This document shows positions 43,216-50,545 of a DNA stretch of 64,000 bases, one piece after another. The notes beneath the pieces are model-generated. The model worked only from the letters and a program-made list of their open reading frames with translations, was not told the origin of the DNA and did no database searches. The stretch comes from Chelatococcus composti (GTDB lineage: Bacteria > Pseudomonadota > Alphaproteobacteria > Rhizobiales > Beijerinckiaceae), in NCBI RefSeq assembly GCF_014201415.1, contig NZ_JACHEH010000005.1, forward strand, positions 124,001 to 188,000, read 5' to 3'. Positions within the stretch are counted from its first letter, which is position 1. The number at the start of each line of letters is the position of its first letter. The translations under genes and the position numbers were made by a program.

Positions 43216-44613
43216 TCATGGCCCATGTCCCGACCGGGCGAACAAGCGGTGCTCTGGACGACGGGGCGGATCTTTCAGGTCGCGAAGCCGCGATTGTCCT
43301 GGAAAAGGAGGCATCGGGAGGCGTTCTGCCGGATGCTCGGCACGACGCGGTGAAGGGAGGGAGCCGATGGCTTCTCCGGCAGTGTTATCCGTTACCTTGA
43401 GGGTGGCGTTTGGCGGTTGTGTTGCCGCAAGTCTGGCACGCAGGAGGGCCTTGATCATGGGGGCAACCGAGAAGGCACCCGTTTTGGCCCGGGTCGTCAG
43501 GGAATGGAGATAGGCCCGGGGGCTGCGGATCTGGTCGTGTCGCTCGAGGATGGCTGCGACGACGACGGAAGCCGTTCTTGATCCGAGAATCTGGCAGCTC
43601 TCGTGCCAGGTGTGCTGGCCAATGCCGAGAAAGAGGCGGATGAGTTCTGCTGTCTTGAGCAGATCGCTCCAGCTGGAAATGGGCGTGCTGCTGTAGCTGG
43701 AAATCGTCGGGCAGGCCGTCAGGACATCCGGCAGGTGGATATCGCTCGGATTGCCATTGCCTTGGTGCGAGGTTGGGGCGGAGGCGTAAGCCGTTGCAGC
43801 GATCTGCGCGCTTTCAGAATCTGGATTCTCTGCAGGGGGAGTCTGTTGGTGGCGCTCAATTTGGGACTCATTGGCGCTCAAATTTTGAAAAATTGCATTT
43901 TCTTTCAGTGACTTATGCACTTCCTGGCAGAGGCGCTGCAGGGCAGTGGCCGTCGCTTCGAGAACGTCACTTGGAGTCGTTGCGGGGAGCGGAGCGGAGA
44001 GGTCGGCGAAGCGTACGGCAAGATCATGCCAGGGGCCTGGCAGCTTTTCCTGCTCGGCGAAGGCGATGAGCTTGCGGATGTCGCGGCGCAACAGCGTGAT
44101 GCGCTCCCGCAGGAGGCGGATGGCGTGACGATGGGCCCGCACTTCCTCGGCAATGCGCTCGAACTCGCTCGCCCGGCTGATGAGTGGCGACAGGTCGAAG
44201 CCGTATGCGGTCTCGATGACGCCGCCGGGGCCCTTGCGGGCATAGCGCTTGCCGTTGGGACTGTCGCGCCGGATGATGAGACCGGCCTCGATGAGCGCAG
44301 CGAGATGGCGCCTGAGGGTCGCAGCCGCCATGCCGTGGGCACGCAGGGAGAGTTCGCGGTTGGAGGGAAAGACGACGAGATCGCTTCCCGACGTCAGCAC
44401 CGTTTCCGGATGAAAGGACAGAAGGGCGTGCAGGACGGCGAGCGAGCGGTCGCTGACGCCGAGCCTTGCCTTGCCTTCCGTGATATCGCGAAAGACCTGC
44501 CATTTCTGGACCTGGCCTTCGGCGGGAGCCGAGCGGACAGCGACCTGCCTGGCCAACTGGCCAAACGTCATCGGCCGCCGCCCGAAGGGCGTCGTAAAAT
44601 AGGCGTCGCTCAT
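43216..44613 (-). CDS. repC: Replication initiator RepC
   Basis: 465 residues. The N-terminal half has the replication-initiator winged helix ('GVSDRSLAVLHALLSFHP', 'VVFPSNRELSLRAHGMAAATLRRHLAALIEAGLIIRRDSPNGKRYA'). The C-terminal half carries the plasmid RepC domain ('QIRSPRAYLHSLTTRAKTGAFSVAPMIKALL'), then an extended basic tail. RepC starts replication at an origin inside its own gene. The ATG at 44613 has an AGGA ribosome site. The distance to repB is filled by the antisense RNA gene. Confidence 0.95.
   Translation of the reverse strand: MSDAYFTTPFGRRPMTFGQLARQVAVRSAPAEGQVQKWQVFRDITEGKARLGVSDRSLAVLHALLSFHPETVLTSGSDLVVFPSNRELSLRAHGMAAATLRRHLAALIEAGLIIRRDSPNGKRYARKGPGGVIETAYGFDLSPLISRASEFERIAEEVRAHRHAIRLLRERITLLRRDIRKLIAFAEQEKLPGPWHDLAVRFADLSAPLPATTPSDVLEATATALQRLCQEVHKSLKENAIFQNLSANESQIERHQQTPPAENPDSESAQIAATAYASAPTSHQGNGNPSDIHLPDVLTACPTISSYSSTPISSWSDLLKTAELIRLFLGIGQHTWHESCQILGSRTASVVVAAILERHDQIRSPRAYLHSLTTRAKTGAFSVAPMIKALLRARLAATQPPNATLKVTDNTAGEAIGSLPSPRRAEHPAERLPMPPFPGQSRLRDLKDPPRRPEHRLFARSGHGP
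43860..43920. other. A+T-rich segment inside repC, probable origin core
   Basis: About 60 bp with many A/T runs stand out from G+C-rich surroundings. In studied repABC plasmids the origin lies in an A+T-rich stretch in the middle of repC. The assignment here is by position and composition only. Confidence 0.5.
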
Positions 44614-44701
44614 CTTCCTGCTCCTCGCAGGCAAAAGATTTTTGCTCGCCGAAACGACGCCGACTCTTGACTGCGATTCGCGGAAGTGCGATTCTCACGG
44701 T

Positions 44702-44760
44702 CGCTACACACATGAGAAAGGGCTTCCGGAGCGGAGACGTTTCGGGGGCCTTTTCTTTTG
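44702..44760 (+). ncRNA. incA: Counter-transcribed RNA (inc-alpha) of the repABC operon
   Basis: On the strand opposite to repABC, TTGACT (44,667-44,672) and GATTCT (44,690-44,695) are exactly 17 bp apart. A 12-bp stem (arms 44,717-44,728 and 44,743-44,754, with G-U pairs) is followed by a T-rich run to 44,759. The predicted RNA is about 58 nt, the size known for repABC antisense RNAs. It blocks repC expression and sets copy number and incompatibility. Confidence 0.82.
44717..44759 (+). terminator. Intrinsic terminator of the antisense RNA
   Basis: A 12-bp stem with a 14-nt loop followed by TTTTCTTTT. Read on the repABC strand, the same sequence can form the leader hairpin that helps to stop or permit repC expression. 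Confidence 0.75.
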
Positions 44761-44807
44761 CGGTGCTTGCTCCTCTGGTGGTTACACGTCGTATTGGTCG
44801 ACAGCCC

Positions 44808-45809
44808 TCAGCGCCGGCCTTTTCCCTGCGCCGCGTATTGAGCAAACAGCGCGGGAATCTGGTCGAGCACGAAGGCTGCAAAATCCTCGTCGAGTGCGCG
44901 GGCAAAGGTGAGCTTCAGAGCCCGGCCCTTGCGCTCCGCGTCGGCAATCTTGGCGCCCTCGGACGTCACGATGGCCTGGGGCGCCGCTCGATGTCCCCTC
45001 CCCTCTTCTGCCTGGATCGCGGCGGCCAGAACCTGCAGGAACCGTCCATCCGAATCGGACTGGCCGAAGGTGGGGCTTGCGATGAGGCGGCGCACACGGT
45101 CGAGGGCTCCGGGCTGCGCAAGGCGTGCCGCAAGCGCCTGCCAGCGCGGGCGGCCGATCTTCGGCGCGCGGCCGATGGCGGCAATGACATCCTCGGGAAT
45201 TTCGTTGGCGACGGAGATGAGCTTCGAGACCTCCGCGCGGTCAACAGTGAGTGCCTCCTGGATCACCGAGCGCTCGTGACCGGCCCGCTCGAGGCGCAGG
45301 GCGAAGACGGCCCGCTCGATGAAGGACAGATCCTGACGCGCCGAATTCTCGATGCCCTGAGCGATGACGAGATCGGTGTCGGAGAGCGCGCGGACGATCG
45401 CACGGACCTTGAGCCCGAGTTCGCGCGCCGCGCGGACGCGACGGTGGCCGAAAGCCGTCTGGTAGCGCCCTTCCTGCGTCGGGTGGCGGCGCAGCAGGAC
45501 GGGCACTTCCTGCCCGTTGGTGCGGATGGAAGCCTTGAGCTGCTCGAACTCCTCGCCGTCGTCGGCGAAGCGGTCGCTGTAGGGCGACGGATCGATGAGA
45601 TCGGGGTCGATCTCGATGACATTCGCTCCGGTGGCGAGTGCCTCGCGCAGCACCTCGTTCTCGCGCTCAATGCCGGAGAAGGATTCCTTCATCGAGCGGA
45701 TGGAGCCGGCGGCAACGCGCGGCAAGGGCGGGACAGCGTTGTCAGCTGACAACGCCCGTGCCTGCGGCGCACCGAACAGAGCCCTGAGCGTATCGGATCG
45801 TTTCGTCAT
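44808..45809 (-). CDS. repB: Centromere-binding partition protein RepB
   Basis: 333 residues of the ParB family. ParB-type nuclease-like domain with 'RTNGQEVPVLLRRHPTQEGRYQTAFGHRRVRAARELG' (box II) and a KorB-type helix-turn-helix 'RSVIQEALTVDRAEVSKLISVANEIP'. It binds the parS sites and works with RepA. Its ATG overlaps the repA stop. One parS lies inside its own 5' coding part. Confidence 0.95.
   Translation of the reverse strand: MTKRSDTLRALFGAPQARALSADNAVPPLPRVAAGSIRSMKESFSGIERENEVLREALATGANVIEIDPDLIDPSPYSDRFADDGEEFEQLKASIRTNGQEVPVLLRRHPTQEGRYQTAFGHRRVRAARELGLKVRAIVRALSDTDLVIAQGIENSARQDLSFIERAVFALRLERAGHERSVIQEALTVDRAEVSKLISVANEIPEDVIAAIGRAPKIGRPRWQALAARLAQPGALDRVRRLIASPTFGQSDSDGRFLQVLAAAIQAEEGRGHRAAPQAIVTSEGAKIADAERKGRALKLTFARALDEDFAAFVLDQIPALFAQYAAQGKGRR
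45738..45753. other. parS: parS site inside repB
   Basis: GTTGTCAGCTGACAAC, a perfect 16-bp palindrome matching the repABC centromere pattern GTT-N4-GC-N4-AAC. It lies in the coding region of repB (codons 19-24, read as Leu-Ser-Ala-Asp-Asn at its end). Confidence 0.88.
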
Positions 45810-47017
45810 CGGCCCCAAACCGCGTTGATGAGCTGGACGATTTCGGCATTCACGGCATCGACGGATTCAAGCGCCCGGTCATAGGCCGCCCGGCCGACTG
45901 AGCCGCGTTCAAGCTCATAGAGCGACTGCTTGGTGAGGCCGGCGTTGGCGATGGCGGTCGACTTCCAGGCGGTCGCCCTGAGCACGTCTTCGCCAAACAG
46001 GCTGCGCAACAGTGCCACGATCTGCGTCTCCGGCACGTCGTTCGGGTCGTGCCGCGTGATCACGTAGCGGATGAAGTCATGGTCGAGCCTGCCGCCGTAT
46101 TCCTCGACCACCGACATGAGGTCGGATGTCATGAGGAGGAACTGGTTCATCGACGCGACGTCGACCATCTGCGGATGGACGGTAACGAGCATCGAGGTCG
46201 CGGCATTGAGCGCGCCGAGCGTTAGGTAACCGAGCTGCGGCGGGCAGTCGATGACGACGATGTCGTAGTCGTCCTCCACCTCGCTGATCGCTGCGGCGAC
46301 GCGGCGGAAGAAGAGGTTCTGGCCGCGGGCGTTGGGATCGCGCATGGCGCGCGGCGTGTGATGCTCGAACTCCATGAGCTCGAGATTGCCGGGTACAATG
46401 GAGACGCCGTCGAAATAGGTATTGAGGATGACCTCCCGCATCGGCCGGCGCTGGTCGTCGTAGCGGATGGCGCCGTAAAGCGTCTGGTTCTCGCCGATGT
46501 CGAATTCGGGCTGGTAGCCGAACATGGCCGACAGGGAGGCCTGCGGGTCGAGATCAATGGCGAGGACGCGGAAGCCCCGCAGCGCGAGGTATTGCGAGAG
46601 ATAGAGGGAGGTCGTCGTCTTGGCTGATCCGCCCTTGAAATTGGCGACGGCGATGATCTGCAGCTTGTCTCCAGGTCGCCGCGTCGGCAGGAAATGCAAA
46701 GCCTCGCGCGGGCGGGCTGCGGCAAGATAGCGGCGCAGTTCGTTGATCTGGGCGAGTGTATAGGCCCGCCGCCCGCCAGAGAGAATGGTGGGCATCGGTC
46801 CGAGGCCATCGAGCGACAGCTGGCGGAGGTAGCCGTCGGAGACGCCGAGAATGCGCGCGACCTCGCCGGAGCTGAAGGAGCGCAGCGTCTTCTTGGCCAT
46901 CGGTGGGAAAAGCGTCGCGCCGAGGCTGCGCAGCTGGGCCGACAGCACGCTGGCGTGGCGCGCGATCCGGGCCGATGCCGTCTCCGGTCTGGTCTGTGTC
47001 TCGACGTTCGTCTGCAT
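45806..47017 (-). CDS. repA: Partition ATPase RepA (ParA family)
   Basis: 403 residues: N-terminal MerR-like HTH ('SSGEVARILGVSDGYLRQLSLDG', about 49-71) and a deviant Walker A ATPase (KGGSAKTTT at 128-136; IDCPPQLGYLT later). It segregates the replicon with RepB and represses the operon promoter. Length is the usual for RepA. First gene of repABC. Confidence 0.95.
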   Translation of the reverse strand: MQTNVETQTRPETASARIARHASVLSAQLRSLGATLFPPMAKKTLRSFSSGEVARILGVSDGYLRQLSLDGLGPMPTILSGGRRAYTLAQINELRRYLAAARPREALHFLPTRRPGDKLQIIAVANFKGGSAKTTTSLYLSQYLALRGFRVLAIDLDPQASLSAMFGYQPEFDIGENQTLYGAIRYDDQRRPMREVILNTYFDGVSIVPGNLELMEFEHHTPRAMRDPNARGQNLFFRRVAAAISEVEDDYDIVVIDCPPQLGYLTLGALNAATSMLVTVHPQMVDVASMNQFLLMTSDLMSVVEEYGGRLDHDFIRYVITRHDPNDVPETQIVALLRSLFGEDVLRATAWKSTAIANAGLTKQSLYELERGSVGRAAYDRALESVDAVNAEIVQLINAVWGR

Positions 47018-47107
47018 GTCCCACCGTTCTGAGACGGAAATCTGGCGTTTAACGCTCCTAATCCGTCTCGCAGAGGAGACACGATTCTGCGTCGTGCGGC
47101 AAGAAGA

Positions 47108-47128
47108 TTAAGGTTAACGAAACCTTAA
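47108..47128. promoter_or_regulatory. Inverted repeat in the repABC promoter region
   Basis: TTAAGGTT and AACCTTAA with 5 bp between, about 91 bp upstream of the repA start in an A+T-rich pocket. RepA-type repressors bind such operators. The assignment is by position. Confidence 0.5.
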
Positions 47129-47227
47129 CGAAGATTTCGGCCGTGTTGTCGAAGCGGTCTCCTTGGTGAAGGTGTTTGCGCCCCGACTCGGTTTGAAGCT
47201 GTCGGAGTATCTACGGTTCGCCAGAAG

Positions 47228-47243
47228 GTTGTCAGCTGACAAC
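47228..47243. other. parS: parS site upstream of repA
   Basis: An exact copy of the 16-bp palindrome GTTGTCAGCTGACAAC, 211 bp upstream of the repA start. Confidence 0.9.
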
Positions 47244-47674
47244 GGACGGGGTGGTCTGGGCCCGTCATCGCATCCGGATACAGTCAGCTCCGGGCTGCGC
47301 GATCTGTCAGCGGCGGCGCTTGTCGGCTTGGACTTGCCGCGAGACGTGTGGTGCCGCTGTGGCGCCGCCGGCCGGTCATGGCGCGAGCCGAGCGGGCGCC
47401 GGCTGGCGGCTCATCGATAACGGCCTCCACCGATCTCCGATTCCGATGTGGGTTTGCGTTACGCGATGCGCGTAACTGCGGGAGAAGAGTGTCACGCGAC
47501 GAACGGGCCCGGTGCGGCGGCGCGGAAGGTGCTCGCGGGCGATGGAGGTGCGCGTGCCGCGGGGGCTGGCAGTGGTGAAGGAAGTGGGCGCCTGGCGATG
47601 CAGCTATTCCAATGATACGGCCGGGCGGGCGGCGGCTCGGGTTTTTCGCACGGCCTTCGGTTGCCCTGGTCCAT

Positions 47675-47690
47675 GTTGTCAGCTGACAAC
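47675..47690. other. parS: parS site near the recombinase-like gene
   Basis: The third exact copy of GTTGTCAGCTGACAAC, 73 bp beyond the stop of the recombinase-like gene. The three copies span about 1.95 kb. Confidence 0.9.
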
Positions 47691-47762
47691 GGGTCTTGGC
47701 GCGACGGCGGACGATGGCCTGTGTGCCTGGATCTTTCGATCTGTCCATGGCGCGAAAAAGGA

Positions 47763-48773
47763 TCAGAGTCCGAGCGCTCTCGTCAGGTTGAAATGAAGGG
47801 GGCTTCGGTGTCGGGCAGCTGCGAGCAGGGCGCGGCCGGCGCGCAGGGCGTCTGCGCCGAAGGCGCCCGTCCGGCCATCATCCGCCCGTCCGATCTCGAA
47901 GCCCGCGGCGCGTGCCGTCTGCCGGACGAGCCGGGCGACGTGCTTGTCGGCGAGCCGGGTGCCGGCGACGGTGCGTCCGTCGCGGCCGATGCGGCGAAAG
48001 AGCGGGCCGTCTTCGATGCGGGCGAATCTGATCCAGCGCTCGACGGCGTTCACCGGGCAGGTCGCCTCGCTGTTGCCGCGACCGATGATGATCCGGTCTT
48101 CGCCATCGGCGTCGTACAGGGTCAGCGTGATGCCTTCGGGCACGATGGCGACGGCGCCGAGTGCGTCGGGGCCGGCACGGCCGATGTCGAGCCCGACGAT
48201 CTGGGAGCGGCGCAACGCGCCCGCGAAACCGATGAGCAGGATGGCGCGGTCGCGCAGGCCGCGCAGGTCATGCGGCAATGTGCCGAGCATCGCGAGGATG
48301 TCATCCGTGCCGAGCATCTGCCGGCGACGCGGGGAATCGGACCTCCCCTTGCTGCGGGTCTCGGCAAGCGCACGGACGATGCGCGGATCGGCGCGATCGA
48401 GGGTATGGCCCCGCCGCGCCGCATTCCAGACGAGGCCGCAGAGGCGACGCTCAATCGTGCTGTGGGCGAGGGGGCGGCCGTCGGCCTCACCGCTGGCGCA
48501 GGCTGCGAGATAACGCGCGACAGCTTTCGGCACGGGCGGCAGGGCGGCCAGGCCGTTGCGGCGACACCAGGCACAATAGTGCTTCCAGTCCGCGGCATAG
48601 AACCGCCGGGTGTGGTTGGAAAAACGTTCTGTCGCCGTCTCGCCGGTGTCCGTCGGGCGAAGGGGAGCGCCCCCTTCGGGAGAGGGGGAGGGTGCCGGCG
48701 AAGCAGATCTCCCGGCGCGCCTGTCAGGCCGGGGAGAGGCGATCTTAACGGTCCGGCTGCTATCGAAAGGCAT
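47763..48773 (-). CDS. Tyrosine-recombinase-like protein with degenerate active site
   Basis: 336 residues. An N-terminal SAM-like DNA-binding part (about 46-140: 'NHTRRFYAADWKHYCAWCRRNGLAALPP', 'RPLAHSTIERRLCGLVWNAARR') and a catalytic-type part with 'RDRAILLIGFAGALRRSQIVGLDIG' (box I Arg188) and 'GADALRAG' (box II Arg311). The His expected three residues before Arg311 is Asp308, the beta-hairpin Lys is not seen, and no Tyr follows 'RHRS' (321-324) before the stop. Strand exchange is therefore doubtful; DNA binding may remain. The ATG at 48773 is preferred to a GTG 12 bp upstream. Divergent from DUF1403. Confidence 0.75.
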   Translation of the reverse strand: MPFDSSRTVKIASPRPDRRAGRSASPAPSPSPEGGAPLRPTDTGETATERFSNHTRRFYAADWKHYCAWCRRNGLAALPPVPKAVARYLAACASGEADGRPLAHSTIERRLCGLVWNAARRGHTLDRADPRIVRALAETRSKGRSDSPRRRQMLGTDDILAMLGTLPHDLRGLRDRAILLIGFAGALRRSQIVGLDIGRAGPDALGAVAIVPEGITLTLYDADGEDRIIIGRGNSEATCPVNAVERWIRFARIEDGPLFRRIGRDGRTVAGTRLADKHVARLVRQTARAAGFEIGRADDGRTGAFGADALRAGRALLAAARHRSPLHFNLTRALGL

Positions 48774-48793
48774 GATCCGCCCCACCTGCCATA

Positions 48794-48822
48794 ATGTCCG
48801 ATAAATGAATATTATCGGATAT
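48794..48822. other. 29-bp inverted repeat, recombinase-core-like or operator
   Basis: Arms ATGTCCGATAA and TTATCGGATAT (10 of 11 pairs match) with a 7-bp spacer lie between the divergent recombinase-like and DUF1403 genes. The ATAA/TTAT inner ends and 11-bp arms recall Xer-type dif/cer core sites, which have 6-8 bp spacers. It could equally be the operator of the divergent promoter. Confidence 0.6.
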
Positions 48823-48839
48823 ACACGACTTTCGACAAG

Positions 48840-48880
48840 CGCGGCGCTTTTTGCGCCGCAGATTAGGAAAAAGCGCCGCG
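48840..48880 (+). promoter_or_regulatory. Alternative hairpins in the DUF1403 leader
   Basis: CGCGGCGCTTTTT (48,840-48,852) can pair with AAAAAGCGCCGCG (48,868-48,880) in a 13-bp stem. Alternatively GCGGCGC (48,841-48,847) can pair with GCGCCGC (48,853-48,859). The two structures exclude each other. They end 18 bp before the DUF1403 start codon. Confidence 0.5.
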
Positions 48881-48898
48881 ACGGGTTAGCCTTCCGTC

Positions 48899-49831
48899 AT
48901 GGTTTACGAACGATTCGCTGCCCGGCCAGTCGAGCCGCCGCCCGCCTGGGTGCGCGCGGCCGGCGCCGTGGAGGAGGGGGCGGCAGCCGCCTTCCGCGCC
49001 GGCGCAGCCCTTGCCTTGCTGCACGCAGCGGCGAGTGCGGACCACGACCTCGGCATTCTCTGGCGGCAGCGTTGCGCCCTGCGCGCGGCTGTCGCCCATG
49101 TCGCGCTCGCCGGGCGGCACGAGGACGAGGCGGCCCTGCGCGACAGCTGGTATCTGCGTCGTTCGGGAGACGATCCGGGACCGGGCGGCCGCATCCTCGG
49201 CCTGTGGCGGCGGCTCGCCGAGCCGGTGAGCCTGCGTCCACAGGCCTGGCCGCGGGCCCTGCGTGAAGCGGCCCCGGCGGCCGGGCCGGAGATGCTCGAG
49301 CGGCTCGCCGCGGCGGCAGCGGATGCCGCATCGGCCGCACGCGGTTTCGCACCGGCTGCAGCGGCCGGGGCAGTTGCCGCCGTTCTTCAGGAGCGGGCGG
49401 ATCTTGACGGCGCTGCTCTGTGGCTGGCCGACGCCGTCCTCGCCCGCCAGCTCGGCTGGCCGGCCCCCGTGCCGCTCATCGCCCCGCAGGTTCGCCGCGC
49501 CGACCTGCGCCTTGCGGCGCGGCCTGACGGCCGCGAAGCGTGGCTGCGGGTCTGCTGCCTCGCCTATCAGCGGGCGGCGCTCGAGGCGCTTGATCTCTAT
49601 CGGGACCTCGCGCGCCGTGCCGAACGGCTGGTGGCGGCTGCCCCGCGCCTGCGCACGAAGGCGGCAGCGGGGGCTGTGGCGCTGCTGCTCAGGGAGGATG
49701 CGGCCAAGGCCGCCGACGTGGGGCAGGGCGTGAGTGACAGGGCAGGCCGGCGCCTGTTCGAGCGGCTCGTTGCTCTTGGCGCCGTGCGGGAACTGACCGG
49801 GCGGCCGAGTTTCCGCCTTTACGGGCTGTAG
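48899..49831 (+). CDS. DUF1403 family protein
   Basis: 310 residues, very Ala- and Arg-rich, predicted mostly helical and soluble. The N-terminal part 'GAALALLHAAASADHDLGILWRQRCALRAAVAHVALAGRHEDEAALRDSWYLRR' is the recognisable DUF1403 signature. No function is established for the family as far as I know. No Shine-Dalgarno sequence precedes the ATG; a two-state leader hairpin does. It lies 2 bp upstream of scpB, so the two are surely co-expressed. Confidence 0.8.
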   Translation: MVYERFAARPVEPPPAWVRAAGAVEEGAAAAFRAGAALALLHAAASADHDLGILWRQRCALRAAVAHVALAGRHEDEAALRDSWYLRRSGDDPGPGGRILGLWRRLAEPVSLRPQAWPRALREAAPAAGPEMLERLAAAAADAASAARGFAPAAAAGAVAAVLQERADLDGAALWLADAVLARQLGWPAPVPLIAPQVRRADLRLAARPDGREAWLRVCCLAYQRAALEALDLYRDLARRAERLVAAAPRLRTKAAAGAVALLLREDAAKAADVGQGVSDRAGRRLFERLVALGAVRELTGRPSFRLYGL

Positions 49832-49833
49832 CC

Positions 49834-50529
49834 ATGACGGGCCGGCGCGCAAACGAGGATACGTTCGACCGGGAGCTGGCCGGCCTGTCGCCCGAACGGC
49901 GCTGGCGGGAATGGATGGGCCGCGTCGAGGCGGTGCTCTTTGCCGCCGCCGAGCCCGTGCCGCGCGAGGTGCTGTCCCGCGTCGTCGGGCGCGACTGCGA
50001 TGTGGAGCTTGTCATCGACGACATCCGCACCGAGCTTGCCGGGCGTCCCTATGACATCGTCGCTGTCGCCGGCGGGTGGCAGATGCGCACGCGTCGTGCC
50101 TATGGCGCAGCGGTGCGAGCCGCGCGCGGGCAGGGCGAGCGGGGCGAGCAACTGTCGTCGTCCGAGATGCTGGCGCTCGTTGCCATCGCCTATTTCCAGC
50201 CGATCACGCGCAGCGAGCTGTCGGCCTTCTTCGGCCGGGAGGTAAGCCGCGACCTTGTGGCCCGGCTGCGGGCCGCGGGGCTTGTCGCCGCCGGCCCGCG
50301 CAGCCCGCAACCGGGAGCGCCCTACACCTATGTGACGACGCCGGCGTTCCTCGCACGGTTCGGCTTCACGAGCCTGCGCGAGCTGCTCGACATCGAACAG
50401 CTTGAGGAAGCCGGCCTGCTCGACAAGGACAAGCTCCTCGCCGGCGGCTGGGGTCCGCCGGCAGGGGAAGGGGACGACGAGGCCGGGGACGATCCCGACA
50501 GCGGGGAGGAAGAGCTCGACGAGCTGTGA
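49834..50529 (+). CDS. scpB: ScpB-like condensin-associated protein, plasmid-borne
   Basis: 231 residues with two winged-helix domains of ScpB. 'GRVEAVLFAAAEPVPREVLSRVVG' is the first wing and 'SSSEMLALVAIAYFQPITRSELSAFFGREVSRDLVARLRAAGLV' plus 'YTYVTTPAFLARFGFTSLRELLDI' the second. The C-terminal tail is acidic (EGDDEAGDDPDSGEEELDEL). ScpB normally bridges SMC and ScpA in chromosome condensation, but neither gene is in this window. It follows DUF1403 by 2 bp. Confidence 0.85.
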   Translation: MTGRRANEDTFDRELAGLSPERRWREWMGRVEAVLFAAAEPVPREVLSRVVGRDCDVELVIDDIRTELAGRPYDIVAVAGGWQMRTRRAYGAAVRAARGQGERGEQLSSSEMLALVAIAYFQPITRSELSAFFGREVSRDLVARLRAAGLVAAGPRSPQPGAPYTYVTTPAFLARFGFTSLRELLDIEQLEEAGLLDKDKLLAGGWGPPAGEGDDEAGDDPDSGEEELDEL

Positions 50530-50545
50530 CCGGACAGGGCGCGGC

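Larger units (their letters stand above)
47018..47762. other. repABC upstream region: promoter and two parS sites
   Basis: 745 bp without a credible gene. It holds an inverted repeat at 47,108-47,128 (TTAAGGTT and AACCTTAA, 5-bp spacer) near the expected repA promoter, and parS copies at 47,228 and 47,675. The rest, about 47,250-47,670, shows no recognised element. Confidence 0.6.

Noticed and set aside
43136-43513. Small plus-strand frame at the 3' end of repC
   Set aside because: It overlaps the conserved RepC C-terminal domain on the other strand and has no recognisable content.
47284-47748. Small frames on both strands between repA and the recombinase-like gene
   Set aside because: They contain a parS palindrome, show no domain or ribosome site, and look like chance frames; a toxin-antitoxin pair or repD-type small protein could not be supported.
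47690-47763. Frameshift that would restore the missing recombinase C-terminus
   Set aside because: Both other minus-strand frames beyond the last conserved motif were read by hand and give neither the box III/Tyr motif nor a continuous open frame.
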